A DNA stretch of 64,000 nt. It comes from Erigeron canadensis (lineage: Eukaryota > Streptophyta > Magnoliopsida > Asterales > Asteraceae). The stretch's first letter is position 1. Each line of letters begins with the position of its first letter. The stretch is from the NCBI RefSeq assembly GCF_010389155.1, contig NC_057761.1, positions 48,532,213 to 48,596,212 of the forward strand. The letters are read 5' to 3'. The notes under the pieces are model-generated. The model ran no database searches and had not been told where the DNA came from. It was given only the letters and a program-made list of their open reading frames with translations. The translations under genes were made by a program, and so were the position numbers. Shown here one piece after another: positions 12,428-25,610 of this stretch.

Positions 12428-14617
12428 GGGTCAAGACCCACTCTAAAATATCATCCATTTTAGTTTAATAGCTATACATTCTGTATATTTGGTCCAGTAA
12501 AATGAGTCGGCCCACGCTATTTAACTCATCAATTCGTCGAATTTATTGAGTTATTTGATGTTAAGTTACTATGGGATTTACTTTATTAGCATAGAAACTC
12601 TCCTAAATCTTTAAGATAATACTAATTTTCTTTCTTAAATTTATCCTTTAATTTTATCACTTGTTATTATCTTTTCATTAAAAGGATTTTTAAGCTAATT
12701 ATTTAGAAGTATTAATCATTTTCCATTTTTGATACATACTTGTCAATGAGCATCAAGTTTATGATACGAGTATCTTGGGCTTATCATTTATTTTTTGCGC
12801 ACGGATTAATAATTTAATATAAATAAACTAGTTAATCAACCCGGGTTAACTTATAAACGTTTTACAAATAAAGTAAAATATATCCGGGTAACTTTAAAAT
12901 ATGTTATCATGTTAAAATGTATAATAACAACGTTAAATAAATTGAAAAGTTGTGATAAGTTATTATGTAAATAACGAAACTAAACGGAAACAAAACTTGT
13001 GTAGCTGTGGACACATCTTGAAACACATACGGGTGGTAAAAAAAAAGTCAAACCTATCATAAAAGATACCATAGTTTTCGGCCTATTATAATGAAAAATT
13101 AAGGTGGTCAAAATCTTACATAATGGTGTAAGTATTTAATAAAATTTTATATTAATGAGATATATTTAAAAAAGGAAGGATATTTTAATAATTTAAGATT
13201 AAAATCTTACATAATAGTGTGAACATTTAATAAAAATTTATATTAATATAATATTTTAAAATGAAGGATATTTTAAATTTTAAATCAATAAAATATGATG
13301 ATGTCATAATTAATTAAAAGGATGCATGAAATTACACAATTTTTAAAAATCTTATGTCATCACAATTTTTCTTGTTCAATCCGAGTATTTTAATTAAAAT
13401 TTTATAGCAAAAAAAATAAAATATAAAAATAAATATATATATTTTTTTTATTGATATATTATAGTTTGGTTTGAAGATACTAAATTAACTAACATAATTT
13501 ATATAAGTACCTTTTGCATTAATAAAACATAAAAAGACATTTTCAATTTAATATAAAATTTTAAAATAAGCATTTAATGGATAATTTATCTTTAAAAGTG
13601 TTCAATAGTAAATATGACATTATAAATAAATTAAAATCCTTTTGAAAAAAACTACAAACATGCCACATAATCTTATATATAAAGATTTGTAATATGAGTA
13701 GGTCTTGCTTCATATTTTGTCTATGATTTATGGTACTTTTTGGAACGATCAAACTCTATGTTATCAATGTATGGTGTTGAATATTGTATTTGTAATAGGA
13801 TTTTATCAATATATAATATTTGGTTTGAAATTAATGTTGTTAGAATAACTTCACCCCATCTATTTTTGCATCGGATCGTACGAGATCCATCTATTACATT
13901 TCAAAGAATGTTAAATGTATACTAGCAAATTAGTCAAACGGTGCACAGTTATTAAAACTTTAAGAGACTGCATAATATTTTTTCCTTTAAGAGGGGATTT
14001 TGAAATAATTCTCAAACCAAAAATTAATCAATGACAATATTATTTAATCATCAAAAGTCAAAACTAACTGGAGGTCTGGACTCTGGAGCATTTAGCTAGT
14101 GTGGATTGGATTGTCATTCTTTTGAGTTTCTATGATTAAGTTACTTATTGGGCCCAGGTTTTGATCCAGCAGTGAAACTTCATCTTTTTTAACAGTCAGA
14201 ATTTTATCAACTTCCGTTACGTGTATCCATTTCCATAGATACAATATCATAGTATCCAAGGACGGCTCCACAACGGGGCAGTGTGGGCAACTGCTCCATT
14301 CCAATTTTAGTACAATGTAAATTTTTAAAGGTATATTTGTAATTTTGTTCTTAAATAATATAAATAAAAAGAAAATATATACAAATGTCACCATCGTTGT
14401 CATACGCCTCTTCTTTGAAAGTATGTTACTTATGTTGGAAGCATTAGTTTTGACATAAAATCCTCTATTGATAAAGTAAAAATCTTGAGTTATTTTGATT
14501 TTTAATAGAGTTTAAAAATATAAGGTGAAAAAAGTGTTTTATTTGTTTGAGTTAATGTATCATACATTGATATAGTTATATGTAAAAATGATATTTTCTT
14601 TTCACATTATTATATAA
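12428..14617. other. Intergenic with decayed Helitron-like sequence
   Basis: No gene seen. The part around 13480-13700 resembles the Helitron at 62322-62716 (shared TTTTGCATTAATAAAACATAAAA-like and AAATAAGCATTAA-like stretches), so it is probably a diverged copy. The ORFs in this stretch are short and featureless. Confidence 0.4.
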
Positions 14618-15170
14618 CTAGATTTTGGTCTCGTGATAACACACGGGTTCCATAAAGTTTTTGCTTAAAAATTTGTCTATATGAATCAAAGGGAAGATGG
14701 AAGCAGACATATTGAATTTCAACTACATCAATTTCATTGCATTAAAACAAATAGTTAAAAAAAAGTAATACTAAATTACTAATAGCAGGTCTTAAAAATT
14801 CAAAGATTCAATTCTATTATGCAAAACACTAACAATAGGTCTTGAATGCACCTCCACCAATTTTAGATTTTTGATTCAAAAGTAATTATCCGCTACAAAT
14901 GTTTATAATTGTTCTTAGATCTGAGGAGGTTGAATAACATGATTCATATGCATGTGAAACGATTAACATGATTTTGAATGTAGAATATGGAGTTACAATT
15001 TTATGTCAGCAAATGGATTTTGAATATGTTTAAGATTTAGAGGTCTCTGAAAATAAATAAGAAGGAGCTATTTGTAAATAAAAGTTAAGTTTATAGGCTG
15101 AATTGCATTTAGGTGATGCCACGTAAGTGATTGGAAAAAAATATGGGTTCCTTTAATAGATAGGTAGATA
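14618..15170 (-). mobile_element. Small Helitron
   Basis: The minus-strand 3' end reads CACGAGACCAAAATCTAG then T. CTAG is at 14621-14618, and just before it a short hairpin (CGTG/CACG around 14631-14645) has the right spacing. The 5' end is near 15160-15170, where the minus strand reads TCTACCTATCTATTAAAGG, like the starts of other Helitrons here. It is about 550 bp with no ORF. Confidence 0.6.
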
Positions 15171-16982
15171 GTAATCACAATAGTCAGGTGAAAATTTATG
15201 TAGAGCATATCATTGATTTCGACGAACTTATTTTATGTTGTTTAATATAATGCAACCCCTCCTTTTGCATATTTGCCAAAATTGCAAGGACCAATGTTTA
15301 AGTTCCCATAACTTGCACTCACACGAAATTATTTTAAGAGTCCATATTTTCTAATTCTCATGTGAGAGTTAATTTTTTGAAAAAAAAATTTTCCTTAAAA
15401 AATGACTCTAATAAACTTAACAAGAGACTTTTAAATTTGCCCCCTTACAAAATAAGTTTTGGCTCCGTCCCTGAATTAGTATCATGTACGAATACTTAAC
15501 GTATATATTACTGAAATTTGATTTGATATGAAAAAAATTAACATCGTCATAAATTCTCAATAATGTGATTTTATTTTTTAAACGATCGTTTTTTGGTCAG
15601 AACCTGTTCACCCCATATGTGGTCTCTACATCTACTGGACAGGTTTAAAAAAAGAAGAAGACGGTATTCAATGAGGCCTAACACAACCTGACAATTATCT
15701 GGGGACTATGAGGAAGAATTCCATTTTTTACCCATACATTTTGAATTCAGTTATTCAACATATCAAGTCTGTGAAGTTTTTGAATTTTTGCGATCACTAT
15801 TAGTATAGTGACTACGGCCTAATGGCTAAAGCTATTAAAAGATCCAGTACTCAGCTGTCTCAACGTTATGTGAGGCGTGTAAAACAAATTTTCTACTGAG
15901 ATGTGATAAAAAAAAATCCACATATTTTTTTGATGTATATATCACAGTATACAATATTTACAACCCATTGTACAGTAGTAACATATATGTGATTATGTGC
16001 ACAACTCTGGTCTAAAATACTACTGAGTATTATTAGTTAGTTAGCTAGTCAGGGAAGATGACTTTGTGCATCGAAGTCAAAAGCATGTTAATTAAGGTTA
16101 TTAATTTATATTTAAGGTGGACGTCACATTTGGTCATATTCCACTACGCAAGTGAAGCACGTATTTGTTTCTTGATTTATATACTCGAGTATTTATCATT
16201 TTAATTAGTTTAATTGTATGCATGTATGATGACACGATGACATAACACATAAGGTGTATCCCGCTAATATTGGACGGATTAATTATGTATTACGTGGTAC
16301 GTGCCTACGTGGTTGTTGAAGGGAGACAATAATTACATGATTAATATTTATTTAATGGGATATGATTAATCATCCTAACCAAATAGCCTAATAATGCTTT
16401 TAACTATGAGATGATGACACGTGGAAAAATCCGGGGGCAATATTAGGAAAGAGAATTAGTGGATATCACATGTCACTTTCTTAATGTTTTAGTAGGATTT
16501 TTAGGCTAATCTTTAGGAGGATTTATCATTTTCCTTATTTAGTTGTATTCATTCGATTGTTGGCTAAAAGAAGTGAGATAACTTTTGAGGGTGGGGGACT
16601 TCCGCTTGTGGCGCCACGTAAGCAACAAGATTTGGTTAGGAAAATGGGGGAGTGAAGCTACTCATGTGGGTGGGGAACTTAGGACATGTGGCATCCATGT
16701 TTCTCCCACAATTTTTTTTAAACTTTTTTTTAAGTATATTTAAAAAATCGTCAAAAGTATATCGAATTGGATCTCTAATGAAAGCGGACTAAATTTTAAG
16801 ATTACCCATGCTTTTTGTTTCGTATAACGATTTACGGTTTGTGAGATAAAATATTTTGAATGATTTCGATGAATTTTTTTATTTAATTGAATAGAAAGAA
16901 AGAGAGAAAAAGAATGTGTGGTTTAGAATTCTTCTTGAGTTCTTTTTTTTTTATACAAGTTCTCAAAATAAACAACCCATAT
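15171..16982. other. Intergenic with repeat fragments
   Basis: No gene seen. Near 16745-16860 are sequences matching the body of the Helitron family at 21532 and 37602 (GTCAAAAGTATATCGAATTG-like), so part of this is old Helitron DNA. The stretch 16560-16700 is richer in G but has no recognisable coding frame. Confidence 0.4.
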
Positions 16983-17050
16983 ATAAGGTTGTTAGGTACC
17001 TAAGCTTAAGTGTGGAACACTAACATATTGTTATAAATATATATATATAC
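16983..17050. mobile_element. Partial TA-associated MITE (family M1)
   Basis: The sequence GTTGTTAGGTACCTAAGCTT followed by AAGTGTGGAACAC matches one arm of the elements at 54724, 55315 and 55830. A (TA)n tract lies on its right. It sits inside the first intron of the Harbinger ORF1 remnant. Confidence 0.6.
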
Positions 17051-17141
17051 TACACTTATATGAACTATCAAAAAGTATATAAACAACAATTGTATATATG
17101 TATATAAACCAAAAAGTAAAATACAATATATAAAAAGTTAC

Positions 17142-17376
17142 CAAAAAATGAACCCGGCATGTTTTGTGGTGGCGTAATGCCACCAAAACTGTAAAAACCA
17201 TCTTGTTTTGGCACATAAAATGGTATAAAACCTGGCATTTGTGGTGGCGTAGCACCCATTTGTTGGATCAATGAGAACAACGCCGCGTTTGGTAACATAT
17301 TAGGATCGTTGACGTTTTGTTGATTTTGATTGTTAGGACGGATAAAACGATTATTATTATTATTAAAAAGGTTAAA

Positions 17377-17411
<35 letters not shown>

Positions 17412-17418
17412 GAAACAT
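17142..17418 (-). pseudogene. PIF/Harbinger ORF1 first exon (Asn-rich)
   Basis: The frame begins MFLNNNNN and encodes long Asn runs from a (TTA/TAT)n microsatellite. It continues as PNMLPNAALFSLIQQMGATP and a Pro/Gly/Phe-rich segment, then a good donor (TTTTG/GTAACT at 17141). From memory this matches the N-terminus of the Myb/trihelix-like accessory protein of PIF/Harbinger transposons. No later exon or DDE transposase follows; a MITE interrupts the intron instead. It is judged a dead fragment, with the identity a family-level inference. Confidence 0.5.
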
Positions 17419-17617
17419 TGTAAAAAAGTGTAAAAAAAGAGAGAAAAGAAAAAAAGTTTAGATGAGGTATGAAAAAGGTAGAAGGTTAATAAAAAGATGG
17501 TAAATTTTAAATTAAAAGGTATTTTGTTTTTAAAAAAAATAATGAGTCGTTGCCAACGGCTATATGCCTTAGAACAAGCAATCCTTTGGGCGATAGGAAA
17601 ATTTTGCTCCTTTTTTT

Positions 17618-17637
17618 GGGGGGGGGGGGGGGGGGGG
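17618..17637 (+). repeat. Run of 20 G
   Basis: An uninterrupted G homopolymer preceded by seven T. It lies in the leader of the Harbinger ORF1 remnant. Length is likely unstable and assembly accuracy doubtful. Confidence 0.85.
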
Positions 17638-17728
17638 CTTAATCGGCAGAACAGGGTGGTGTAGCAGGCGAGGGGGAGGTGAAATAATCGCCCCACTCTC
17701 TATAGTCTCGGTGATCATTAGAATCTAA

Positions 17729-18078
17729 AGGTACGTTTAATTAGTTGAGAAAACTCCTAATTTTGAAAAAAAATTTGTTTTCTAAGAAAATAAAAATAAC
17801 GAAAAATGCAATCAAATCATACTGTAGTTTTTAAAAGTGTTTTTCAAGAAAACATTGTTTTCCACTTTTTTTTTATGAGAAATTGAAATACACTTTTTAT
17901 TTATTTATTATTTTTCACTTTTCATTTCACATTTCTGAAATTGTTTTCAATTTTCAAGTTTGAACGCGTTTTCAAATTTTCATTTTTTTTAAAGATGAAA
18001 ATCTCCATTCATTATCTAGAAAACTAGAAATATATATATAAAACTAGAAAAAAACATTTTCCACAACTAAACGCGCTC
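17729..18078. mobile_element. Tourist-like (PIF/Harbinger) MITE
   Basis: The 350-bp element has TAA on both sides (17726-17728 and 18079-18081). Its ends are inverted: AGGTACGTTTAATTAG at the left against GAGCGCGTTTAGTTG in the complement of the right. The inside is AT-rich, with self-complementary TTTTC/GAAAA stretches and no ORF. Confidence 0.7.
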
Positions 18079-19656
18079 TAAACCTCTAATATAGATGTAT
18101 GATTATTGTTTCGATTAATGAAAAGAGTCACTGTTGATTTGAAAGAAAAATTAGTAAGGTTCTGTAAATTGGGCATGGAGGTACGTACCACAAAAGGCCT
18201 GGTTAAGTAATTATGGGTTCGGTACTATCATGTTTGGATTAGAATGAAATCATGAATGACTTGTAAATACGTACAATAACGTTTAGAATTATATATAGTA
18301 GCGGTTTGCGCGGGGTGGCGGCGACGATGGTGGTGACGGGTGGTGGAGGCGGCAATGGTGGTAAATGTAAAAGTAATTGGTGTTGGTATTGTTAAAAAAT
18401 TTAAGAGATTTTGCCATTCTAAAAAATATATATACGAGTATGTTATAAACAATTTCATTAAGAGTACATTAGATTAGTGAATGAAGTAGAGAGATATTTT
18501 AGATATATCAATTCGTCTTTTGATTTTGAAAGCCGTTCTCCTTTTTATCAGGTACTAGATATAGATTATAGGTATAGATAAATGCATAAGATATGGTAGC
18601 AGAAACAATACTAACACACCGAACTACAATGTAGACTGCATTTTAAGCATTTTTATGTTTTAGACAAATTTGCCTCATTTTTCATATACTACTCCGCAAG
18701 TTATTATTTACTATATATCTTTTTCAATAGAATAAAACGTTTATATATATTTATAATTAATCCGAAACAATAATTTATAAACAAATGAATCTAGCTATAT
18801 GATTAGTACGTAATGACATGTTTAATTAGCTAATGGCATGAGTTAGTGATTAAAATCATTAACTAGGAAATTAAGTGGTAGTTAGCGGGTAAGGGTTGGT
18901 TGTAGTGTCTATTTCTATTAGAGATAAAACGACAATTATTATGTTTAGCATTTGTTTCCGCGAAAACCAAATATGCTCTAAATCATTATTCTCAGGACTT
19001 TCACTCCCATGTCGACTCTTATTACTCGTATTATTAATTAATCATTTATCATTATACTATATTATGCACACACAGATATAGTCACAATTAATTTAAGGGA
19101 AAAATTCATAAAAAAAAATAATCTTTTTACATAAAATTCTTAATAAATGGAATCTATTTAGTTTTCTTTTGTTAAAAAGATCTCATTTTGAAAAATTCGC
19201 AATAAAGAGAATGTCGTTAGTTGTTAACGCCAGTCGTCCATTAGGTATAACGTTACCGTGCCACGTCCCTAAAAATTACTTACATGGACTATTAAACATC
19301 CAATTAATATGTTTTAATGCAATTAAAGGCTAGTGAACATGTGAACATCATCTCTCTGTTATCAAGACCACATCACATAAATCAAACAGGATTGAGATCC
19401 TCTAAAATTAATATGAACTTTATAGATATAGTTAATGGATGAGAACCATTGGATTAAAATCAATGGTCAAGATTGAAAAATCAATTTTGAATTTTAACCT
19501 TTGATTTTTAATCTAACAGTCAAAATTATCTTAACTTTACCTATAAAGTTACTATAACTTTAGATAATATCAATCCAATCAAACATGTCTTTGGTATATA
19601 GATTTGTTGGAAGGACTTGTTATCAATTAATTATCATCAGGTTTTGAGGTATACAA
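18079..19656. other. Intergenic with a Helitron-like GC-rich end
   Basis: No gene seen. At 18299-18365 a GCGGTTTGCGCGGGGTGGCGG block followed by (GGT/GGC)n resembles the GC-rich 3' portions of other Helitrons here (42112, 62068). Elsewhere it is plain AT-rich DNA. Confidence 0.4.
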
Positions 19657-20468
19657 TAGGGTGAGCAAGAACCGAACCAGAAAACTAAAAACCGAAAAAA
19701 ACAAAAAAAAAACGAACCAAAGAAACCAAAAACTGACACAAACCGATTGGCTTGGTTTTGGATTTCTAAAGACCGGTTTCGGTTTCATATACAAAAAACG
19801 AAAGTCAAAACCGAACCGAAAACCATATATATTATAATTTATTTTAATATTTATATCATTATATATATTTATATATGTTATTTTTGGTTAGTAAATATGT
19901 TATTAATGTATTAAAACTTTTTGCTTTTTTATTGAATAAAATAAAAATTTAATTCTCTGTAACATGTTTAAGACGAAGATTTAAATTAGATTTTATCAGG
20001 ATGTTTTAAATATGAAGAGAAGATTAATTGTTACTAGGAACTATGGAATAACAAATGCTCATAAGATGAGTAGGAACTTAAAAGAAAATTATAATTATTG
20101 ACTCGTGTATACATTTTTTTACATGTAAATATTGTTCATGACTTAGATAAGAGAAAGAAACTGAGTAATGAACATGAGTTCCATACAAACAATAACTAAT
20201 TTTATAACCAATTTTGAGCTCCATTCATGCACAATCGGCATACCAAATAGTTAACCATGTGCTAGCTGTTAATACTTGTTACATTCATTTATTCCAAACA
20301 TACCGTTAAACAAAACAATGATTTATCCTTCCATCCATCCACTAAACATGTATGTTTACTTTAATAAGCTAATAGATATAAAAAAAACCGAAACCGAACC
20401 GAGCCAAAACCCAATCCAACGGTTTATGGTTTATAAAAATCGAAAGGTTCTACCCAATCTCACCCCTA
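19657..20468. mobile_element. Probable non-autonomous hAT element
   Basis: The left end TAGGGTGAGCAAGAACC mirrors the complement of the right end, TAGGGGTGAGATTGGG. Both flanks are rich in AACCGAAA/CCGAACC motifs, as in the well-bounded hAT copies of this window. The flanking 8-mers (GTATACAA and TGTATGCA) agree only partly, so the insertion is old or the borders are off by a base. Confidence 0.6.
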
Positions 20469-21531
20469 TGTATGCATGTACATATATATATGTTCATGTG
20501 TTAATTCTATTATATGTGTGTCTTTGATCGTTGTCGCAATTATATGAGATCCATATTTTTCATATTCGGTACATGTTTGATTTATGCGATCACATGTGAC
20601 ATGTTCGTCCTTAAAAGAACACATATCTATTGTATTTGTTTGAACTGATTGAATTAATGGCTTATAATATTCTAACTTATCATTATATAGAATTCATATC
20701 AAAAATCATTTCATGAATGATTCTACCACATGTTGTATCAATCCTGGTTGCTTGTAACATGAGTTCGGATCACAAGAGGATAGCTTCACCAACAATTAAG
20801 GAATATCAGAATATACAAGGTATACTTCATTCGGTATAATTAGGATAATTGAAAAATTAAGGTTCATGGCTTTTGGGGGAAAGAAGAAAAGAAGGAAAAA
20901 CATAGCATACATGTTTTTCATATATAAAAAAACACACACACATATATATGTATTTTTATTTTCGGTCAAAGTCTACGTAAGTAATTTTTAATGACGTGAT
21001 CACGGTTACGTGACACTTAACGGGGAACTGGCGTTAAAAATTAACGACATTCCTTTATTGCGAAATTTTTAGAAATGAGATTCTTTTAATAGACAAAAAC
21101 TAAATAGCTAGGTTCTCTTTATTAAAAATTTTGTGTAAAAAGGTTACAATTTTTTGAATTTTTCCCTTAATTTAAATTATGCTATAAAAGTCTGTATTCA
21201 TGTCACTGGAAGAAAGAAGGAAATTTGGATGACCGATTCAATCTACGTAAAATGAGGAACTTAATTGTACGTAGTGGTTTGAAACGAACCGAAAGCAAAT
21301 CACTAGTCATTGCATAATGCTGCGTACATATATATACTAATTAAATATAAATCATATACCTAGCGATTAGTAGTGTATCGACCGAAAGCGACCATGCTTG
21401 CAACTTTAATGACTAGTTCTTCTCATGCGCTAAAGAGGCTTTTAATTTGATCATATATCGATCTGTCAAAGTCTCACTACTACTTTGGCGGTGTGTACAT
21501 TAATGAATAGTTGTATATCCATAGGTATATA
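20469..21531. other. Intergenic
   Basis: AT-rich with microsatellites near 20470-20530. Blocks at 19200-19280 and 20990-21060 are complementary (GTTAACGCCAGT against ACTGGCGTTAAAAATTAAC, with CGTTACCGTGCCACGT against ACGTGACACTTAACG). They may be the arms of an element enclosing the hAT copy. No genes found. Confidence 0.4.
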
Positions 21532-21938
21532 TGAGAGATAGTATCCGCACATTGCGGCGGTGAGATGGTGAGGTGATAAGTCATATAGTGTGATAGTCAA
21601 ATGCTTTAGCCGTATGAGCTCCGCCTCGGATTTAAAAATTCGTCGAAAGTATATCTAATGACATCTCTAATGAAAGAACATGAAATTTTAAAAACACCTA
21701 TAAATTTTTTATAATTTATCGATATACTGCTTTTGTGATAATAGATTTTGAATAAATTAGAGGATTAAAATGATTTATGAAGGAGAGAGAAAAAAATGAC
21801 TGGTTGAGATTCAAGGTTATTATAAGTATATTAGGTAGAGATGTTTAAATTAGTGAATAAGGAATAAGGGTATTTTGGGAAGTTCAAATTATCTTTTCTT
21901 AAAAAAAAGGGCAAAATGTTTTATAAGATAGTATTAGA
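21532..21938 (-). mobile_element. Helitron, family A (CTCA end)
   Basis: 407 bp. The minus-strand 5' end TCTAATACTATCTTATAAAA follows an A. The 3' end has hairpin CCGCA-CAT-TGCGG (21545-21557), then terminal CTCA followed by T. The body shares the CGTCGAAAGTATATC and ATCTCTAATGAAAGA blocks with the copies at 37602, 46066 and 51670. No ORF. Confidence 0.7.
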
Positions 21939-21949
21939 TTTAGGATATA

Positions 21950-22216
21950 CTCCCTCCGTCCCACTACACTTGTCCACTTTTATATTTTCAAAGTCAAACT
22001 ATACGAACCTTGACTATTAATATTTTTATTCGTGTTATATAATAGTTGATGAAAGTTATACCAATGAAATATACACACATCTAAAACACAATCAACTCAT
22101 ATAACTTTTATCAAATATTATACTCGTATAACAAAAACGAAAATATTTATGGTCCGAGTTTGTAAAGTTTGGTTTTAAAAATTTAAAAGTAGACAGGTTT
22201 AATGGGACTGATGTAG
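21950..22216. mobile_element. Stowaway-type (Tc1/mariner) MITE
   Basis: 267 bp between TA dinucleotides. The left end CTCCCTCCGTCCCACTACAC is the classic Stowaway terminus. The complement of the right end, CTACATCAGTCCCATTAAAC, mirrors it. Subterminal CTTGTCCACTTTTA and TAAAAGTAGACAGG are also inverted. Confidence 0.85.
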
Positions 22217-23861
22217 TACTTTTTATGAGAATCATTTTAATTGAAAAAAACATAAGAAATTTTAAATTATAATTTGATGTTCATAAATGCATAGTATATG
22301 TGAACATATTCGTTTACATATGAACAAATCAAATTATACTTGATATTAACTATGTTTATATATGAATGGTTCTTACATGAACCTCACATGAAGTAATATA
22401 TATAGATTATTGTTTCAGTACAAGAGAAAGGGCATTATGTAAGCAATTATATATAACGGAAAAACCTTTACTTTTATATCATTTTAATTTAATTTGATCG
22501 AGTTTTTATATGTATATTTAAATAATTAAATTGGAAATAGTTAGGTATACACTTATTTCTTACCATTCGATGAATTGTATTAAAGAAACTGTGGCTAAAG
22601 TTCTGTTATTCAAATGTGTTTTTTTTTTGTCACCAACAAATTATAATTATTACGATAGCTTAATTGGTTTATATATATACGACTACGTGATGAAATTTTT
22701 GCGAGCCGTGTACACATATGTATCGTATCAAGCTTCTTCGTATTATCGTATAAAGTATACATATGAAAGAGTTCATTCTTAGCTATGACCATGGGGAACC
22801 ATGTCATGTTTGTCAAAAAAAAAAAAACGAGGTTTCAAGTACATCATTGTCCAATATATATGATTATGCATTCAAAAACCGAGGTTTTTCAAGACAAATC
22901 ATTGTCCAAATTAAATATCTGTTTAATTTATTATTGTATTATTTTAAACAAAAATATCTATAATATCTATTTAAAATATCTCTAAAAAACTTAATCTATG
23001 ACATTTACCTTTTATCACTTAAACAAATACATCATCCTTTTTAATATATATTAATTACTTTTACATTAATAACCACATCGTCACCTTATCGTCTCCACTA
23101 CCACGGCCGCTGAGACCACTACACCACCACATATGACTAGTTTTATTATAATTCTATTCATGGTTCATGTTGCAAGACTTCAACATATATAGGCATGTAT
23201 GCACGCAGGTATCGTGGAATTGATGTTGGACCTAGTCATGTTGGAGCCTAGATATTTGAATACTATTCGGGTGACTTTGGATCCGCTTGAACCCGTTTTC
23301 TTTTAGTGCTGAGTTGATCTTTTGTATATCTGGTAATTTCAATAGTTGCTTAACAAATTAATATTCTACGTGTATTTGCTATTTGAAATATATATACAAC
23401 AATTTAAGTTAGTGTTCTTTGTGTTGTATGGCATTTATATATGTTTTTTTAAGCAACTTTTCTTAATAATTAAGTTTTGTTATAACAATAAATGAATAAT
23501 CATTTAAAACCATAATATTTGGACTTTCACTACTACCTCTATATGAAGTTAAAGTTAAAAACAAATGGTTCTTAACATTTTCAAAACACCCTATAATGAC
23601 TGAAACATGAATGGTTGAGTATTGACTCAAAATATGGTCCAGTGACTGTTACAACATATATTAATTTGGATTTTTTAAATTTGTCATGCTAAATCTTTCA
23701 TCTTTAATGTTAAGCTTAAAATGTATATATTTTTAACTGTGTCATATAATATTTCATTTAAAAATACAAATGAATTGAATTTTGAATGCATGTTTTTTTT
23801 CTTCTTTTCTTTTTTAAAGTTATGAATCATTTGCTCGCAACAAAGGATCTAACTTACGTTG
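22217..23861. other. Intergenic
   Basis: No gene seen. Around 22290-22400 a GTTCATATGTGAAC-like stretch ending in (TA)n resembles family M3 at 55702. The short ORFs at 22530-22985 overlap on several frames and have no family features. 23090-23130 is a small CCACTACC-rich patch. Confidence 0.4.
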
Positions 23862-25610
23862 TGTAACACCCCGAGCTAGGTTCGAAATATTACCGAAAAG
23901 ATATAGCATATGCATATGAGATTATCGTAGAACATGAACTATATGAATAGAAAGAGATTCGTTGAATATAATCCAACATCAATAATCAAGTACAAAATGC
24001 ATAAAATGGGGCGAATGAATCCTGGATCCATGTAAGTCCAAACCCAAGTCCTGGCACAAACATCAATCAACCATCACGTCTTGGATTCACAAGATTACCT
24101 GAAAGTGTATTAAACAAGATCAACACTAGGTTGGTGAGTTCGTAGGAAAGAATGACAAGGACATAATGCCAATGGCATTCACAATATATGAATAAGGATA
24201 ATGAGCAAGTAATGCACTTACAGTAAGTCCTTAAAAGGGCACAAGTACACAATTTAGGTTGGCTCGTAGCACAACCTAATCATACACGTGTCCATTAAAC
24301 GAACTATACAATAGCTAGAGTACGTAAAATGAGCAAAAACAAATAATATCGATAAATATAAGTATCACAAGTTCTATGACGTCAAACATGTTCATCCATG
24401 TCTCACAAATGTTCTCATGTTATCCAAATATCACTAAGTACTTATAGTATCCGTATAATGTCATTGGGTACGTAAGTACTCATATAATGTCATCAAGTAC
24501 TTAAAGCACCCGTTTATATGCCATCATGCCTATCACGTCCATCGATGTTCCTCAACATACAAAAAATGTCCATTAATGACCCACAATGTCCATCACACAT
24601 GTATTCACAAAATGAGTTACTCAAGCTAGTTAGAATAAGCATAATAAACAAGAACAAGTAATGACGATAACAATAAGTATCATGCAAGTTCTATAATGTC
24701 AAATATGTCCATCATTGTCCCTTGATTGTTCTCATCTCATCCAAATGTCATCAAGTAAGTACCCGTTTAATGTCATCAAGTACATATAATACCCGTTTAT
24801 TTGTCCTCGTTTCCATCATGTCCATCAACTCAACCATCCATCATGTACATACACTTCATACAGCTCTGTATTCAAGGAATCATATATGCTTACATACACA
24901 TCATGTACATACCCGCAGCCTTCTCATCACATCTATAACTCTTTGAAGACATTATCATGTTCCATGTATGCACAACTATCCTAATCGCAATGTATAATCG
25001 TAAACGAATGCATATTCAATCAATCCATAAATCAATCAATGTCCCAACAAGACATGTCATCCAACTCAATCACAAGTCCAATATCCAACAACTCAACCAA
25101 ATCACAATGCATATACATTTCATACGAATTTACATTTAAGGAATCATAGATGCTTATATATAGGGTCACCGGCATCCTTTCCACCACATGTATAACTTTT
25201 TAAAGGCATCATTGTCTTCCATGTATGTACAACTATCCTAATCACATCATATAATTAATATCGAATGCATGATCAACCAAACAATAAGTCATATCGTCAA
25301 TCGAAAAAATCAATCAATCAGTCAATGAAACAATCAAGTATGTATACACTTTTCAGCTCGAATATCAATCGAGTAGGGAGTTACGAAACTCACCTCGATT
25401 TCCAAGCAAAAACGACAAGTTAATATCGAGTTATAAACACTCAACAACCGCCACGTGTCCACGACCTATCAATGTATATCACAATACAACAAAATTCAAC
25501 ATTAATACACTAGACAATAAGGTCTAGTTAGTTTAGGTCACGCCAAAATCCCCCAAACGCCTTAGTAGCTCTCCCGAGCAAGAACAAGGACACTTTGACT
25601 AAACATTTTT
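23862..25610. mobile_element. Probable LTR-retrotransposon LTR fragment with internal repeats
   Basis: The stretch opens with TGTAACACCCCGAG, typical of one end of plant Ty3/gypsy LTRs (it would be the 3' end if read on the minus strand). Inside are diverged tandem duplications. A block with ATCATGCAAGTTCTATAATG at about 24670 repeats one at about 24360. A block with CATACACTTCATAC/GGAATCATA at about 24850 recurs at about 25110. No gag-pol, primer-binding site or matching flanking 5-mer was found. Confidence 0.4.

Noticed and set aside
17268..17696. 142-residue minus-strand ORF with long Ile and Phe runs
   Set aside because: It is the shifted frame of the Asn-rich Harbinger exon plus the poly-G leader; composition comes from microsatellites.
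24722..25139. Two plus-strand ORFs rich in His, Ile and Thr
   Set aside because: They arise from the CATCATGTC-type repeats of the LTR-like region and have no domain.
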